From DATKGX01 sp035510555 (GTDB lineage: Bacteria; Patescibacteriota; Microgenomatia; Levybacterales; UBA12049), in the NCBI GenBank assembly GCA_035510555.1, contig DATKGX010000042.1, forward strand, positions 1 through 19,199: a DNA stretch of 19,199 nucleotides, read 5' to 3'. The notes below the pieces were generated by a model. It was not told where the DNA came from, ran no database searches, and worked only from the letters and a program-made list of their open reading frames with translations. Position numbers and translations under genes: made by a program. Below are positions 7,191 through 13,080 of this stretch, in pieces; the first letter of the stretch is position 1, and every line of letters begins with the position of its first letter.

Positions 7191-7322
7191 ATGGGAAGTT
7201 TTGGGGGATATTACAAAGGAGATAAGAAAAAACCAAAAAAAGACAAACAGGCTAAAGACTTTGGAGCCGCTCCTGTTTTTACCATGCCTGAATTAATTTC
7301 TAAGAAAAAACCCGCTGAATAG
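7191..7322 (+). CDS. Small basic protein, 43 aa
   Basis: Too short for routine ORF lists, but strongly supported: the ATG at 7191 is preceded by AGGAGGTGAT (7179-7188), a 10-base perfect complement of the 16S rRNA 3' end, followed by TTT and the ATG. The head MGSFGGYYKGDKKKPKKDK is Gly/Tyr then Lys-rich. A middle part contains GAAPVFTMPELISKKK, a short amphipathic segment. No Cys, signal or membrane span is present. I believe similar SFGGYYKG-headed mini-proteins occur in Patescibacteria genomes, but this could not be checked. The basic linker suggests RNA or ribosome association, purely as inference. TAG 7320-7322 lies 9 bases before the next gene, so it probably shares a transcript with the LytR_C protein. 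Confidence 0.75.
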   Translation: MGSFGGYYKGDKKKPKKDKQAKDFGAAPVFTMPELISKKKPAE

Positions 7323-7331
7323 GCTTTATTT

Positions 7332-8129
7332 ATGTCCAGAAATAAACATGAAACTAATCTAAAACTTGCAGGAGTATTTTTTTTATTGGTTTGCGGTTTA
7401 ATAATCTTGTCGTTACTGCTCAAATTTTTTTTTGTATTCGAGAATAGCAAATTTGATGGTACGCATAATTTTATAGTCGGCTTTGTCGGACCGAGCCAAA
7501 CAAAACTGGTTTCTTTTAATCCGCAAAGTAAGACCATGTCAACGATAGACATAAAGGCAAGCCTGGACAGGAATATGCTCGCAAGAACTCTAGAAGTTCC
7601 CGTAGACGGGATTTTAAAGGTTGATAAAAATGTCGAGGATAAAAGCGTTGCCCAGCTCTTGCTAAGATCTGCCTCTCCGTTTTCCAATTCCCTTGATGGC
7701 TTAACTTTTGTTGATGCGTTTCGGCTGTCTGTTTTTGCAAAAAGTGTCCAGGATGGCTCGATTTATGACAGAGATCTTCCGGCCGGTTTAAATGATGCAC
7801 AGAAATCAACCATCTTAACTCTTTCATTCACCGACCCGGCTGTTTATCAGGAGAATCAGGCAATTCAGGTAATTAATGCCTCGAATGTTTCCGGGGTTGG
7901 CAGCCGGTTGGCAAGTTTAATTACCAATATTGGTGGGAGCCCAATCTTAGTGACGACCGCCGATAGTCCGCAAAACGTCTCCAAAATCATTTATTATGGG
8001 CAAGAGTCTTACACGGTAAAAAAATTAAGTGCTTATTTAGGATTTACCGCGCAGGAATCGGATAAAAAGGGAATTGCGGATGTTATAATTATAATTGGCA
8101 AAGATAAAATTGGTAAGCTTAATTTCTAA
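7332..8129 (+). CDS. Membrane-anchored LytR_C-domain protein
   Basis: 265 aa. Residues 1-10 are cytoplasmic and positively charged, residues 11-34 form a single membrane span, and the rest is predicted outside. Residues 177-258 match the LytR C-terminal domain: IQVINASNVSGVGSRLASLITNIG, a central YYGQE segment, and the closing DVIIIIGKD strand. The middle part (40-170) has no catalytic LytR/CpsA/Psr (LCP) signature, and total length is below that of LCP ligases, so it is not a complete cell-wall polymer ligase. LytR_C domains often occur alone on such anchors, and a role at the cell envelope is likely. No SD precedes ATG 7332. Its stop is 2 bases before the next mini-gene. Confidence 0.75.
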   Translation: MSRNKHETNLKLAGVFFLLVCGLIILSLLLKFFFVFENSKFDGTHNFIVGFVGPSQTKLVSFNPQSKTMSTIDIKASLDRNMLARTLEVPVDGILKVDKNVEDKSVAQLLLRSASPFSNSLDGLTFVDAFRLSVFAKSVQDGSIYDRDLPAGLNDAQKSTILTLSFTDPAVYQENQAIQVINASNVSGVGSRLASLITNIGGSPILVTTADSPQNVSKIIYYGQESYTVKKLSAYLGFTAQESDKKGIADVIIIIGKDKIGKLNF

Positions 8130-8131
8130 AT

Positions 8132-8272
8132 ATGTTTTGGATAATTGTACTTCTACTTTTTATTGTCTCTTTCTTATTAGCGCTGAGGGCTTTGAAAACG
8201 CTGAACGAAAAACCAAAAATAGGGGATGTCAAAAAAAGCTTAGACAAGAATCGGGTAATTTATCATTCTTGA
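8132..8272 (+). CDS. Small single-span membrane protein, 46 aa
   Basis: ATG 8132 follows the LytR_C stop by 2 bases, and TGA ends at 8272. Residues 2-20 (FWIIVLLLFIVSFLLALRA) form one membrane helix, followed by a basic 26-residue tail (KTLNEKPKIGDVKKSLDKN). The tight spacing and classical anchor-plus-basic-tail shape support a real gene. It is a likely accessory partner of the LytR_C protein, but no family is recognised. Its last 10 bases overlap the 3' end of the convergent TPR gene. No SD is visible, so translation would depend on coupling. Confidence 0.6.
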   Translation: MFWIIVLLLFIVSFLLALRALKTLNEKPKIGDVKKSLDKNRVIYHS

Positions 8273-8973
8273 GTTTCTTCTTCAATGCTTTCTTCTTCTT
8301 CCTCTTTTTCTTCGTGGTCTTGCGGTAGGTTTTTTATTTTCTCGCTTTTTTCCAATACCAACGGCGAGTCGGTAATCGAGGTAAAGGATGGTTGGTCTTT
8401 GTAGCGCGTAGTCTTTTTCATTTCCTTAATAAAAATAGTAACTTTATGCTGCGTAGATGATTTAACATAGGCTTCATATTTACAGCCGTTTTTCATAAAT
8501 TTAATGAGCCTTCTGGAGATATCGTCCGGCAAGACCCCGATATACTGTGGTCCTTCTAAAGCAAAAATTTTTAGTCTTTTTATCAAAAGCTCCAAAGATT
8601 GACCCGTGCGAAGCGACTCGACAATTTTCGGTTGGGCGATATTAACCAATTCAACCACTTTAGTTTTACCCGGTTCTTCCAGAAACTGATTGTTGATACG
8701 CGGATTTACTGTTTTTACCGTTAAACTAAATTTTTTGTCTTTGATTTTTTTCAGATTCCGAAGAGCAATCGGATTTAAGGGGTCAATATTAACCACTTTT
8801 TGATAAGTTGATTTCGCCTCTTTTAGCTTGCCGGTAATCGTATAAGCTAAAGCTAATCTGTTTAAGGCATCAATATCTTCGGGAAATTCTGCGATGAGGG
8901 ATTTGTTCATGGCAATTGCTTCTTGCCAGTTTCCCTGAAGCGCTGTTTGGATGGCTTGGTTTTTTAAAGTCAT
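8263..8973 (-). CDS. TPR-repeat protein with acidic tail
   Basis: 236 aa. Residues 1-85 contain two to three tetratricopeptide units (QGNWQEAIAMNKSLIAEFPEDIDALNRLALAYTITGK and the following KEAKSTYQKVVNIDPLNPIALRNL). A middle region (about 110-190) has KIVESLRTGQSLELLIKR and a beta-rich block with GPQYIGVLPDDISRRLIKFM, which looks like a small separate domain. The last 25 residues are almost pure Glu. TPRs mediate protein-protein contacts; the partner is unknown. No signal peptide. It is the only minus-strand gene in the left half, divergent from yebC with which it shares a 92-base promoter region, and convergent with the 46-aa gene. Confidence 0.75.
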   Translation of the reverse strand: MTLKNQAIQTALQGNWQEAIAMNKSLIAEFPEDIDALNRLALAYTITGKLKEAKSTYQKVVNIDPLNPIALRNLKKIKDKKFSLTVKTVNPRINNQFLEEPGKTKVVELVNIAQPKIVESLRTGQSLELLIKRLKIFALEGPQYIGVLPDDISRRLIKFMKNGCKYEAYVKSSTQHKVTIFIKEMKKTTRYKDQPSFTSITDSPLVLEKSEKIKNLPQDHEEKEEEEESIEEETQE

Positions 8974-9005
8974 TGGATAAAAAAATGGATTAAAAAGATT
9001 GGAAA

Positions 9006-9034
9006 ATTCTACCTGAGTTTATTGCAAAAGTCAA
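9006..9034 (-). promoter_or_regulatory. Promoter of the TPR gene
   Basis: On the minus strand TTGACT (9034-9029), 17 bases, TAGAAT (9011-9006). The start codon is 32 bases downstream. It overlaps the yebC promoter on the other strand. Confidence 0.5.
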
Positions 9035-9051
9035 TACAGAAACAGTATAAT
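9022..9051 (+). promoter_or_regulatory. Promoter of the yebC operon
   Basis: TTGCAA (9022-9027), 18 bases, perfect TATAAT (9046-9051), then 14 bases to ATG 9066. There is no SD and the predicted leader is about 8 bases. Confidence 0.6.
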
Positions 9052-9065
9052 AGGGCGTTGTAGCT

Positions 9066-9788
9066 ATGAGCGGACATTCAAAATGGACACAGATTAAAAG
9101 ACAAAAGGGAGTTAACGATCAAAAACGCGGCAAGACTTTTACCAAGCTTGCCAACGCCATCACCATTGCGGTAAAACAGGGTGGGGGAATCGGCGATCCG
9201 GCCTCCAATTTCCGTTTAAGATTGGCCATTGACGCGGCAAGAAATTCAAACATGCCTAAGGAAAATATCGAAAGGGCAATTAAACGGGCGTCGGGCAAGG
9301 ACGCGGGGGAGATTACGGAAGTTACCTATGAAGGATTTGCGCCCGGCGGAGTTTCGGTAATTGTTGAGGCGGCCACCGACAACCCAATGCGTACCACCTC
9401 TGAAGTAAAAAGTATTTTTAATAAGGCGGGAGCCAGTTTTGGTCAGCCTGGTTCTGTTTCCTACCAGTTTAAGCATGTCGGAAGGATAATCGCTCAAAAA
9501 GAGAGCCAGTCCTTTGATGATATTTTTGCAATTGCGGTTGACCTTGGAGCGGAAGATGTCGAAGAAGTGGGGGACGAGGTTTTTGTCTATACATCTTTGC
9601 AGGACTTGGCCAAAGTCAAAGATGCCCTAGTAGCTAAAGGAGTTGTAGTTAGCGAAGCAGAGTTAACTCGGGAGCCTCTTATGACGGTTGGGGTAGAGGA
9701 CCAGGATAAGCTGACGCGGATTGAGAATTTTATTAGTTCCCTCGAGGAGCTAGACGACGTTCAAAAAGTTTTCACCAATCTTGAGTAA
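9066..9788 (+). CDS. yebC: YebC/PmpR family regulatory/translation factor
   Basis: 240 aa, standard length for the family. It begins with the hallmark MSGHSKWTQIKRQKGVNDQKRGKTFTK, followed by NPASNFRLRLAIDAARNSNMPKENIERAIKRASGK, the EGFAPGGVSVIVEAATDNPMRT segment, and SVSYQF in the middle domain. Family members were described as DNA-binding regulators and, more recently, as ribosome-associated factors that help at difficult (including proline-rich) sequences; which applies here is not visible. The start is fixed by the conserved N-terminus. It is the first gene of a two-gene unit, 3 bases before the membrane-protein gene. Confidence 0.97.
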   Translation: MSGHSKWTQIKRQKGVNDQKRGKTFTKLANAITIAVKQGGGIGDPASNFRLRLAIDAARNSNMPKENIERAIKRASGKDAGEITEVTYEGFAPGGVSVIVEAATDNPMRTTSEVKSIFNKAGASFGQPGSVSYQFKHVGRIIAQKESQSFDDIFAIAVDLGAEDVEEVGDEVFVYTSLQDLAKVKDALVAKGVVVSEAELTREPLMTVGVEDQDKLTRIENFISSLEELDDVQKVFTNLE

Positions 9789-9791
9789 AGT

Positions 9792-10625
9792 ATGCAAATT
9801 TTCCAACAGTTGGGGAAGATACAGCGGAAAAAAATTAGGAATTTTTTAGCCAGAGTGTTGTTTAGTAAAAGACAACGTTTTATTCTGGTGGTAATCATTC
9901 TGTCTCTGGGACTTTTCGTATCCGAATATATTTTAGGAAAGTCAGCCATCTCCATTGTTTTTATTCTCTCATTCTTAACGGTTGTTTTTTTGTTTTTAAC
10001 GCTTCGCGAAGATTTAAGAGATAATTTTAGCCCGCAAGTTTTTATTCTTCCTTTTTTCTACAGTTTGGCGGTTGGGCTTTTTTACCTTTTAGTGCCGGCC
10101 AGAATGATAACCAGAGTAGGAATAACCAGTCTTTATGCGCTTGGTCTTTACTCATTGTTTTTAAGCGAAAATATTTTTACTGTTTCTTCTATCCGGACCA
10201 TCGCGCTTTTGTCGGGAGCTAGAACCGTATCGCTTGTTTTAACTTTGCTATCTTTCTTCTTTCTCTCCAACGTGGTTTTTTCTTTCCACATTAATGTTTT
10301 CATAACGCTACTATTAATTTTTGTTTATTCATTTTTAATTGTGTTGCAGTCGATCTGGACTTATACATTAGAGAAAAATCCGTTATCGGAAATCTTTTGG
10401 GTCCTATCGTTATCTTTCTGTTTGGTTGAAGTCGCGCTATTCTTATGGTTTAGGCAGGGTTCACCAACGGTGCTGGCACTTTTTCTCACAGCCATTTTCT
10501 ACGTTCTAATCGGACTCACTCAGGCTTGGTTTGAGAAAAGACTTTTCAGAGGTATCATCCTTGAGTATTTTTGGGTAACCGCGGTATCATTTATTTTCCT
10601 CATTTTGTTTACCAACTTCGGCTAG
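9792..10625 (+). CDS. Polytopic membrane protein of unknown function, 277 aa
   Basis: A basic cytoplasmic head (residues 1-28, KIQRKKIRNFLARVLFSKRQR) precedes about 8 hydrophobic segments up to the C-terminus. Short loops carry few polar residues. An Arg-rich loop VPARMITRVGITSLYALG and the segment LIGLTQAWFEKRLFRG are the most distinctive. No transporter or enzyme motif is recognised. It starts 3 bases after the yebC stop and is surely co-transcribed with it. I expect it to be a conserved Patescibacteria membrane family, but I cannot name it with certainty. Confidence 0.75.
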   Translation: MQIFQQLGKIQRKKIRNFLARVLFSKRQRFILVVIILSLGLFVSEYILGKSAISIVFILSFLTVVFLFLTLREDLRDNFSPQVFILPFFYSLAVGLFYLLVPARMITRVGITSLYALGLYSLFLSENIFTVSSIRTIALLSGARTVSLVLTLLSFFFLSNVVFSFHINVFITLLLIFVYSFLIVLQSIWTYTLEKNPLSEIFWVLSLSFCLVEVALFLWFRQGSPTVLALFLTAIFYVLIGLTQAWFEKRLFRGIILEYFWVTAVSFIFLILFTNFG

Positions 10626-10634
10626 GGCAGGGGG

Positions 10635-10663
10635 TTGTCTTTCGTATCCCATAGTCGTATAAT
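10635..10663 (+). promoter_or_regulatory. Promoter of the HExxH gene
   Basis: TTGTCT (10635-10640), 17 bases, perfect TATAAT (10658-10663), then 7 bases to ATG 10671. Transcription should begin at or next to the start codon. Confidence 0.65.
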
Positions 10664-10670
10664 ATAACTT

Positions 10671-11267
10671 ATGACTGGTTCAGAATTTGATTTCAAGCCG
10701 GGCGCGCAGGGACAATTATCATCAACGGAATTAACTGCTCCGACAGGAGAGTTTCCGGGAATCTATTGGGAGCAGGTTGGCTCATTAAAAGTTCCGGTGG
10801 AAATTCAGCGCGCAATAAATTTAGACATAGCTGAACAACGTCGCCGCTTAGTGGCCACTCTTAATATCTCCCATCCCGAGGTAATGCTAATACAAGATCT
10901 AGATGGAATTCCAGAGGATGCAGCGGAATTACTTACTGCCGATGTTATATTAGATGATAAGTCGTTCCCTAACGGTTTGATTAGATTATTTCCATCGCAT
11001 GTAAAAACGGTGGTTGCCGAAAAGATAAGCGGTAGCCAAGAGCCAAGCTTAACTTTGATTGGAGACATGGGGCATGAGAATTTTCATTTATGGCAAAAGA
11101 AAAAAATGAAGGAATCACTTGAAAGAGATTTAAGGCTGACTGCAGAGAAAAGTAGTTTCGTTGAAAGATACGCCATATGGAGTACTTGTTCCAGTGAGGT
11201 AATGGCCAGAGAATACGAAAGAGTTTGGATTGAATGCTGGATGGATTATCCAAAAGCCGCAAAATAG
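10671..11267 (+). CDS. Putative zinc-dependent peptidase-like protein (HExxH), 198 aa
   Basis: The only motif recognised is GHENFHLWQ at residues 134-142, an HExxH zinc-binding helix (His135, Glu136, His139) in a typical hydrophobic/aromatic setting. Downstream Glu residues (E176, E181, E183, E188) in the helix SSEVMAREYERVWIECW are candidates for the third ligand, as in gluzincins, 37-50 residues after the motif. The preceding part (residues 45-125) is mixed alpha/beta. A beta strand (LTLIGDMG) runs straight into the HExxH helix, as in minimal metallopeptidase folds. There is no signal peptide, so it would act in the cytoplasm. The gene stands alone with its own promoter at the left edge of a block of unfamiliar genes. 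HExxH also occurs by chance, so activity is a hypothesis. Confidence 0.65.
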   Translation: MTGSEFDFKPGAQGQLSSTELTAPTGEFPGIYWEQVGSLKVPVEIQRAINLDIAEQRRRLVATLNISHPEVMLIQDLDGIPEDAAELLTADVILDDKSFPNGLIRLFPSHVKTVVAEKISGSQEPSLTLIGDMGHENFHLWQKKKMKESLERDLRLTAEKSSFVERYAIWSTCSSEVMAREYERVWIECWMDYPKAAK

Positions 11268-11354
11268 CCTCATAATTTGTATTTTAGCCCTCTAAATTTT
11301 TCGTGACCTGACCGGAGAACAGGGAAGTGGAGAGGCTTTGGCAAGGGTCGGGAA

Positions 11355-11382
11355 TTGATAAAACTATAAGACATGATATAGT
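11355..11382 (+). promoter_or_regulatory. Promoter of the candidate ncRNA
   Basis: TTGATA (11355-11360), 16 bases, TATAGT (11377-11382) with an upstream TG (11374-11375), i.e. an extended -10. A second TATAAT occurs at 11401-11406 without a well-spaced -35. Confidence 0.45.
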
Positions 11383-11388
11383 TTGATG

Positions 11389-11805
11389 CATAAAGCATTT
11401 TATAATTATAGGACATTATTTTACGGCTAATGTGGATAACTTCTTAGTTTTCACGAGATATCTACTCGACTTTTCACAGGATAGACAGCTTTGCTCTGCT
11501 CAACAGGTAGTATGCGCAGATACAAGTAGTTATAAGTACGAAAAAAATACGAATGCCTCTTCGCAGACACACTTCTCGGAGGAGAGCTGGATAGATCATC
11601 GGTTTTCAAATAATTTTTCGTCGTAGGACACCACAGAGAACAGTAGTTGCAATACTTGACGTCTATATCTTCTTATATTTCTCTCTGGACTAACGCCTAA
11701 TAAAAAATAGCGGCGTTTTGGCTCTAGGAGAGCATGAGTGATTATGTCGCACAATAATACTTTTACGACATCACTCAGGCACACTTCTTGGGAGAAGTGG
11801 TTTTT
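11389..11805 (+). ncRNA. Candidate structured non-coding RNA, about 415 nt
   Basis: Defined by a promoter-like sequence ending at 11382 and a rho-independent terminator ending at 11805, with no plausible CDS between. Stems: CGAG/CTCG at 11454-11468; a nested pair 11681-11685/11728-11732 around 11692-11697/11712-11717; the long bulged hairpin TGAGTGA...TGTCG/CGACATCACTCA at 11735-11777. The motif CAGRCACACTTCTYGG occurs twice (11564 and 11776), each time next to a GGAG/GGGAG purine run. It does not show the conserved cores of RNase P RNA, tmRNA or SRP RNA. Boundaries and existence are hypotheses. Confidence 0.3.
11782..11805 (+). terminator. Rho-independent terminator
   Basis: CACTTCT (11782-11788) pairs perfectly with AGAAGTG (11793-11799) across loop TGGG, followed by G and TTTTT (11801-11805). 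It has no upstream CDS within 500 bases, which is the main argument for a non-coding transcript. Confidence 0.6.
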
Positions 11806-12006
11806 AGGTCGTTATTTTTTGACAGTATATTTAAAAGTTTTTGTTGCGCCTTTATTCTCTCCGTCAATTATTCTCTATATTTTCCCTAGTTAGAAATTCC
11901 TAGTTCCTCCCCTACTATGGGTTTTATAAACAAATATTTTTTGTGGCTAATTGAAGCTAAATCTTGTAAAAATTATCCACTATTGACACTCTCAGCCTCG
12001 AAAGCA

Positions 12007-12015
12007 TGATATAAT
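12007..12015 (+). promoter_or_regulatory. Extended -10 promoter of the 176-aa gene
   Basis: TGATATAAT at 12007-12015 is a perfect extended -10. TTGACA at 11983-11988 is 21 bases upstream, too far for a normal spacer, so the TG extension is probably what matters. The ATG follows after 14 bases without SD. Confidence 0.5.
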
Positions 12016-12029
12016 ACCCAAGCTTAAAG

Positions 12030-12560
12030 ATGACTAACTTGTATGAGAGATTATTAAGGTTAAGAGAGCCAAGAGCCTGGTCTCCAAAAGACTGGGAAGA
12101 TAGGCGTTCATATGATAGGACTTTTGACGATTGTTACCGTGGCGCAAGAGGCATTTTGCGTGAGAATGACGTAGAGTATACAATGGGATTAGTTAATGAC
12201 GGAAAGTCATTTGGACTTATGCATAGATATTTAACTGGGAAAATTTTGGTGGATGAAGAAAGGCTTACTGATTCAAACTCGCGCAAAAAAGATATAGCAA
12301 AAGTTATTGCTTCAATGGACATAGACATTCAACAATATATCGGCCATTTCTTTCCCGAGGATACTCAAGCTGCCAGGGTAATACAGCTCTCGCTTAATTA
12401 TTTATATTCTTTGGGGACTGAAGGAGGTGCACGTAAGGAATGTTATCTAAGCTATGAACAGCGTAAATTGTGGAAAAGTCGATATGGAGCTTTGGATACG
12501 CAGGAAGCTGCAGGTTCTAAAACTGTAAATATCAAGATTGATAGCAATATCATGTCGTAG
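12030..12560 (+). CDS. Unrecognised soluble protein, 176 aa
   Basis: No family recognised. It is charged and mostly helical, with a basic/aromatic N-terminus (LLRLREPRAWSPKDWEDRRSYDRTFDDCYRGARGILREN), a central helix pair (residues 85-135, with SMDIDIQQYIGHFFPEDTQAARVIQLSLNYLYSLG) and a polar C-terminal tail. No signal peptide or membrane span; two Cys (positions 35 and 138) are isolated. The start is supported by a perfect extended -10 box 14 bases upstream. It stands alone and converges on the Cys-rich mini-gene with a 24-base gap. Frame and composition look like a real gene. Confidence 0.7.
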   Translation: MTNLYERLLRLREPRAWSPKDWEDRRSYDRTFDDCYRGARGILRENDVEYTMGLVNDGKSFGLMHRYLTGKILVDEERLTDSNSRKKDIAKVIASMDIDIQQYIGHFFPEDTQAARVIQLSLNYLYSLGTEGGARKECYLSYEQRKLWKSRYGALDTQEAAGSKTVNIKIDSNIMS

Positions 12561-12584
12561 ATGCAGTTTCCTAAATAGGTTTAG

Positions 12585-12692
12585 CTATTTCTTCTTACAA
12601 GCGCAAAAGAACCAGCACTTTGGACATTTCAGCTTACCGCCGAACATCCCGTGGCATGGGCAGTCGCACTTACATTTTTTGTTTTGTGCCAT
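12585..12692 (-). CDS. Cysteine-rich mini-protein, 35 aa (8 Cys)
   Basis: This ORF reads from ATG 12692 down to TAG 12585. The 35 residues contain eight cysteines at 7, 9, 11, 13, 23, 26, 30 and 32, with His14: a CxCxCxCH cluster, an 8-residue Gly/Lys spacer, then CPKCWFFCAC. Lys tails lie at both ends. Such density and spacing suggest binding of zinc or another metal (zinc-ribbon or metallothionein-like); CPKC is a standard zinc-knuckle half. It is supported as a gene by a promoter with exact leaderless geometry: TTTACA, 17 bases, TAATAT, 6 bases, ATG. It follows the 98-aa gene on the same strand but appears independently transcribed. No named family is recognised, and the coding call is moderate because of length. 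Confidence 0.65.
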   Translation of the reverse strand: MAQNKKCKCDCPCHGMFGGKLKCPKCWFFCACKKK

Positions 12693-12698
12693 AAATAA

Positions 12699-12727
12699 AT
12701 ATTAGAGGAAATAAACTTGCATGTAAA
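12699..12727 (-). promoter_or_regulatory. Promoter of the Cys-rich mini-gene
   Basis: Minus strand: TTTACA (12727-12722), 17 bases, TAATAT (12704-12699), then 6 bases to ATG 12692. This places +1 at the start codon. Confidence 0.6.
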
Positions 12728-12733
12728 GAGGAA

Positions 12734-13030
12734 TTACGCTGGCCTTACGGTTTCAATGAGAAGTCCTTGTCTAGTTAGCCTAATTTTACTCGCCGAGTCG
12801 ATAACTCTTGGTTCTTCGCCTGTCCCTTGCACAGCTTCTTCGTTATCTCCATCTCCGAATATCGCTTGCAAAATCAATTCCCCATTAGCTACTTGAATTT
12901 TTTCACGGGTAAGAAAGCGGCCCGGACGTTCAAAGACTGTTGTTGATTGATTGCTGGGAACAATATTTTCTACTTTATGTATACCGTGTCTTAAAGTTAT
13001 CGTTGTTTTTTCGTGAACAAACGCTGTCAT
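12734..13030 (-). CDS. Unrecognised small beta-rich protein, 98 aa
   Basis: No family recognised. The sequence alternates short hydrophobic/beta-like stretches (TTITLRHGIHKVENIV, TTVFERPGRFLTREKIQVANGELILQAIFGD, SKIRLTRQGLLIETV) with an acidic loop (residues 58-72, GDGDNEEAVQGTGEE), suggesting a small beta-sandwich or barrel. There is no Cys, signal or membrane span. It has the best promoter of the window (TTGACA, 16 bases, TGC-TATAAT) 9 bases before the ATG, which suggests strong constitutive expression. It lies between the 198-aa unknown and the Cys-rich mini-gene on the same strand, each with its own promoter. Confidence 0.7.
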   Translation of the reverse strand: MTAFVHEKTTITLRHGIHKVENIVPSNQSTTVFERPGRFLTREKIQVANGELILQAIFGDGDNEEAVQGTGEEPRVIDSASKIRLTRQGLLIETVRPA

Positions 13031-13039
13031 AGTTTGGAA

Positions 13040-13067
13040 ATTATAGCAGAGATAGATATTTTGTCAA
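13040..13067 (-). promoter_or_regulatory. Consensus promoter of the 98-aa gene
   Basis: Minus strand: perfect TTGACA (13067-13062), 16 bases, perfect TATAAT (13045-13040) with TGC extension, then 9 bases to ATG 13030. Confidence 0.75.
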
Positions 13068-13080
13068 ATCCTGGGGTGTA

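Larger units (their letters stand above)
11268..12029 (+). other. 762-base gene-free region with structured and DnaA-box-like elements
   Basis: No convincing coding frame: the two ORFs of just over 60 codons in it lack start signals and family-like sequence. It holds a promoter-like sequence (11355-11382), several hairpins (CGAG/CTCG 11454-11468; AACGCC/GGCGTT 11692-11717, nested in CTCTC/GAGAG 11681-11732; a 12-bp bulged stem 11735-11777), and a terminator at 11782-11805. It also has three DnaA-box-like 9-mers: TTATCCACA on the minus strand at 11431-11439 (exact), TTAGCCACA on the minus strand at 11942-11950 and TTATCCACT on the plus strand at 11973-11981 (one mismatch each). CCTAGTT is directly repeated at 11885-11891 and 11899-11905. 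The part 11806-12006 is AT-rich and otherwise featureless. Confidence 0.55.

Noticed and set aside
8095..8328. 77-codon plus-strand ORF with a Phe-rich end
   Set aside because: It overlaps the LytR_C, 46-aa and TPR genes; the Phe run is the antisense of the Glu-rich tail of the TPR protein.
11432..11626. 64-codon plus-strand ORF in the gene-free region
   Set aside because: GTG start without signals and a composition unlike the real proteins here (Ser/Cys-rich, no family-like pattern).
11596..11784. 62-codon minus-strand ORF within the gene-free region
   Set aside because: No promoter or SD, a GTG start, no recognised family, and it runs through the terminator and long hairpin of the opposite strand. 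A decayed gene remnant cannot be fully excluded.
11389..11805. RNase P RNA, tmRNA or SRP RNA
   Set aside because: The GAGGAAAGTCC and ACAGAA cores of RNase P, the tRNA-like ends and GTTCRANTC of tmRNA, and the SRP Alu/S-domain tetraloops were looked for and not seen.
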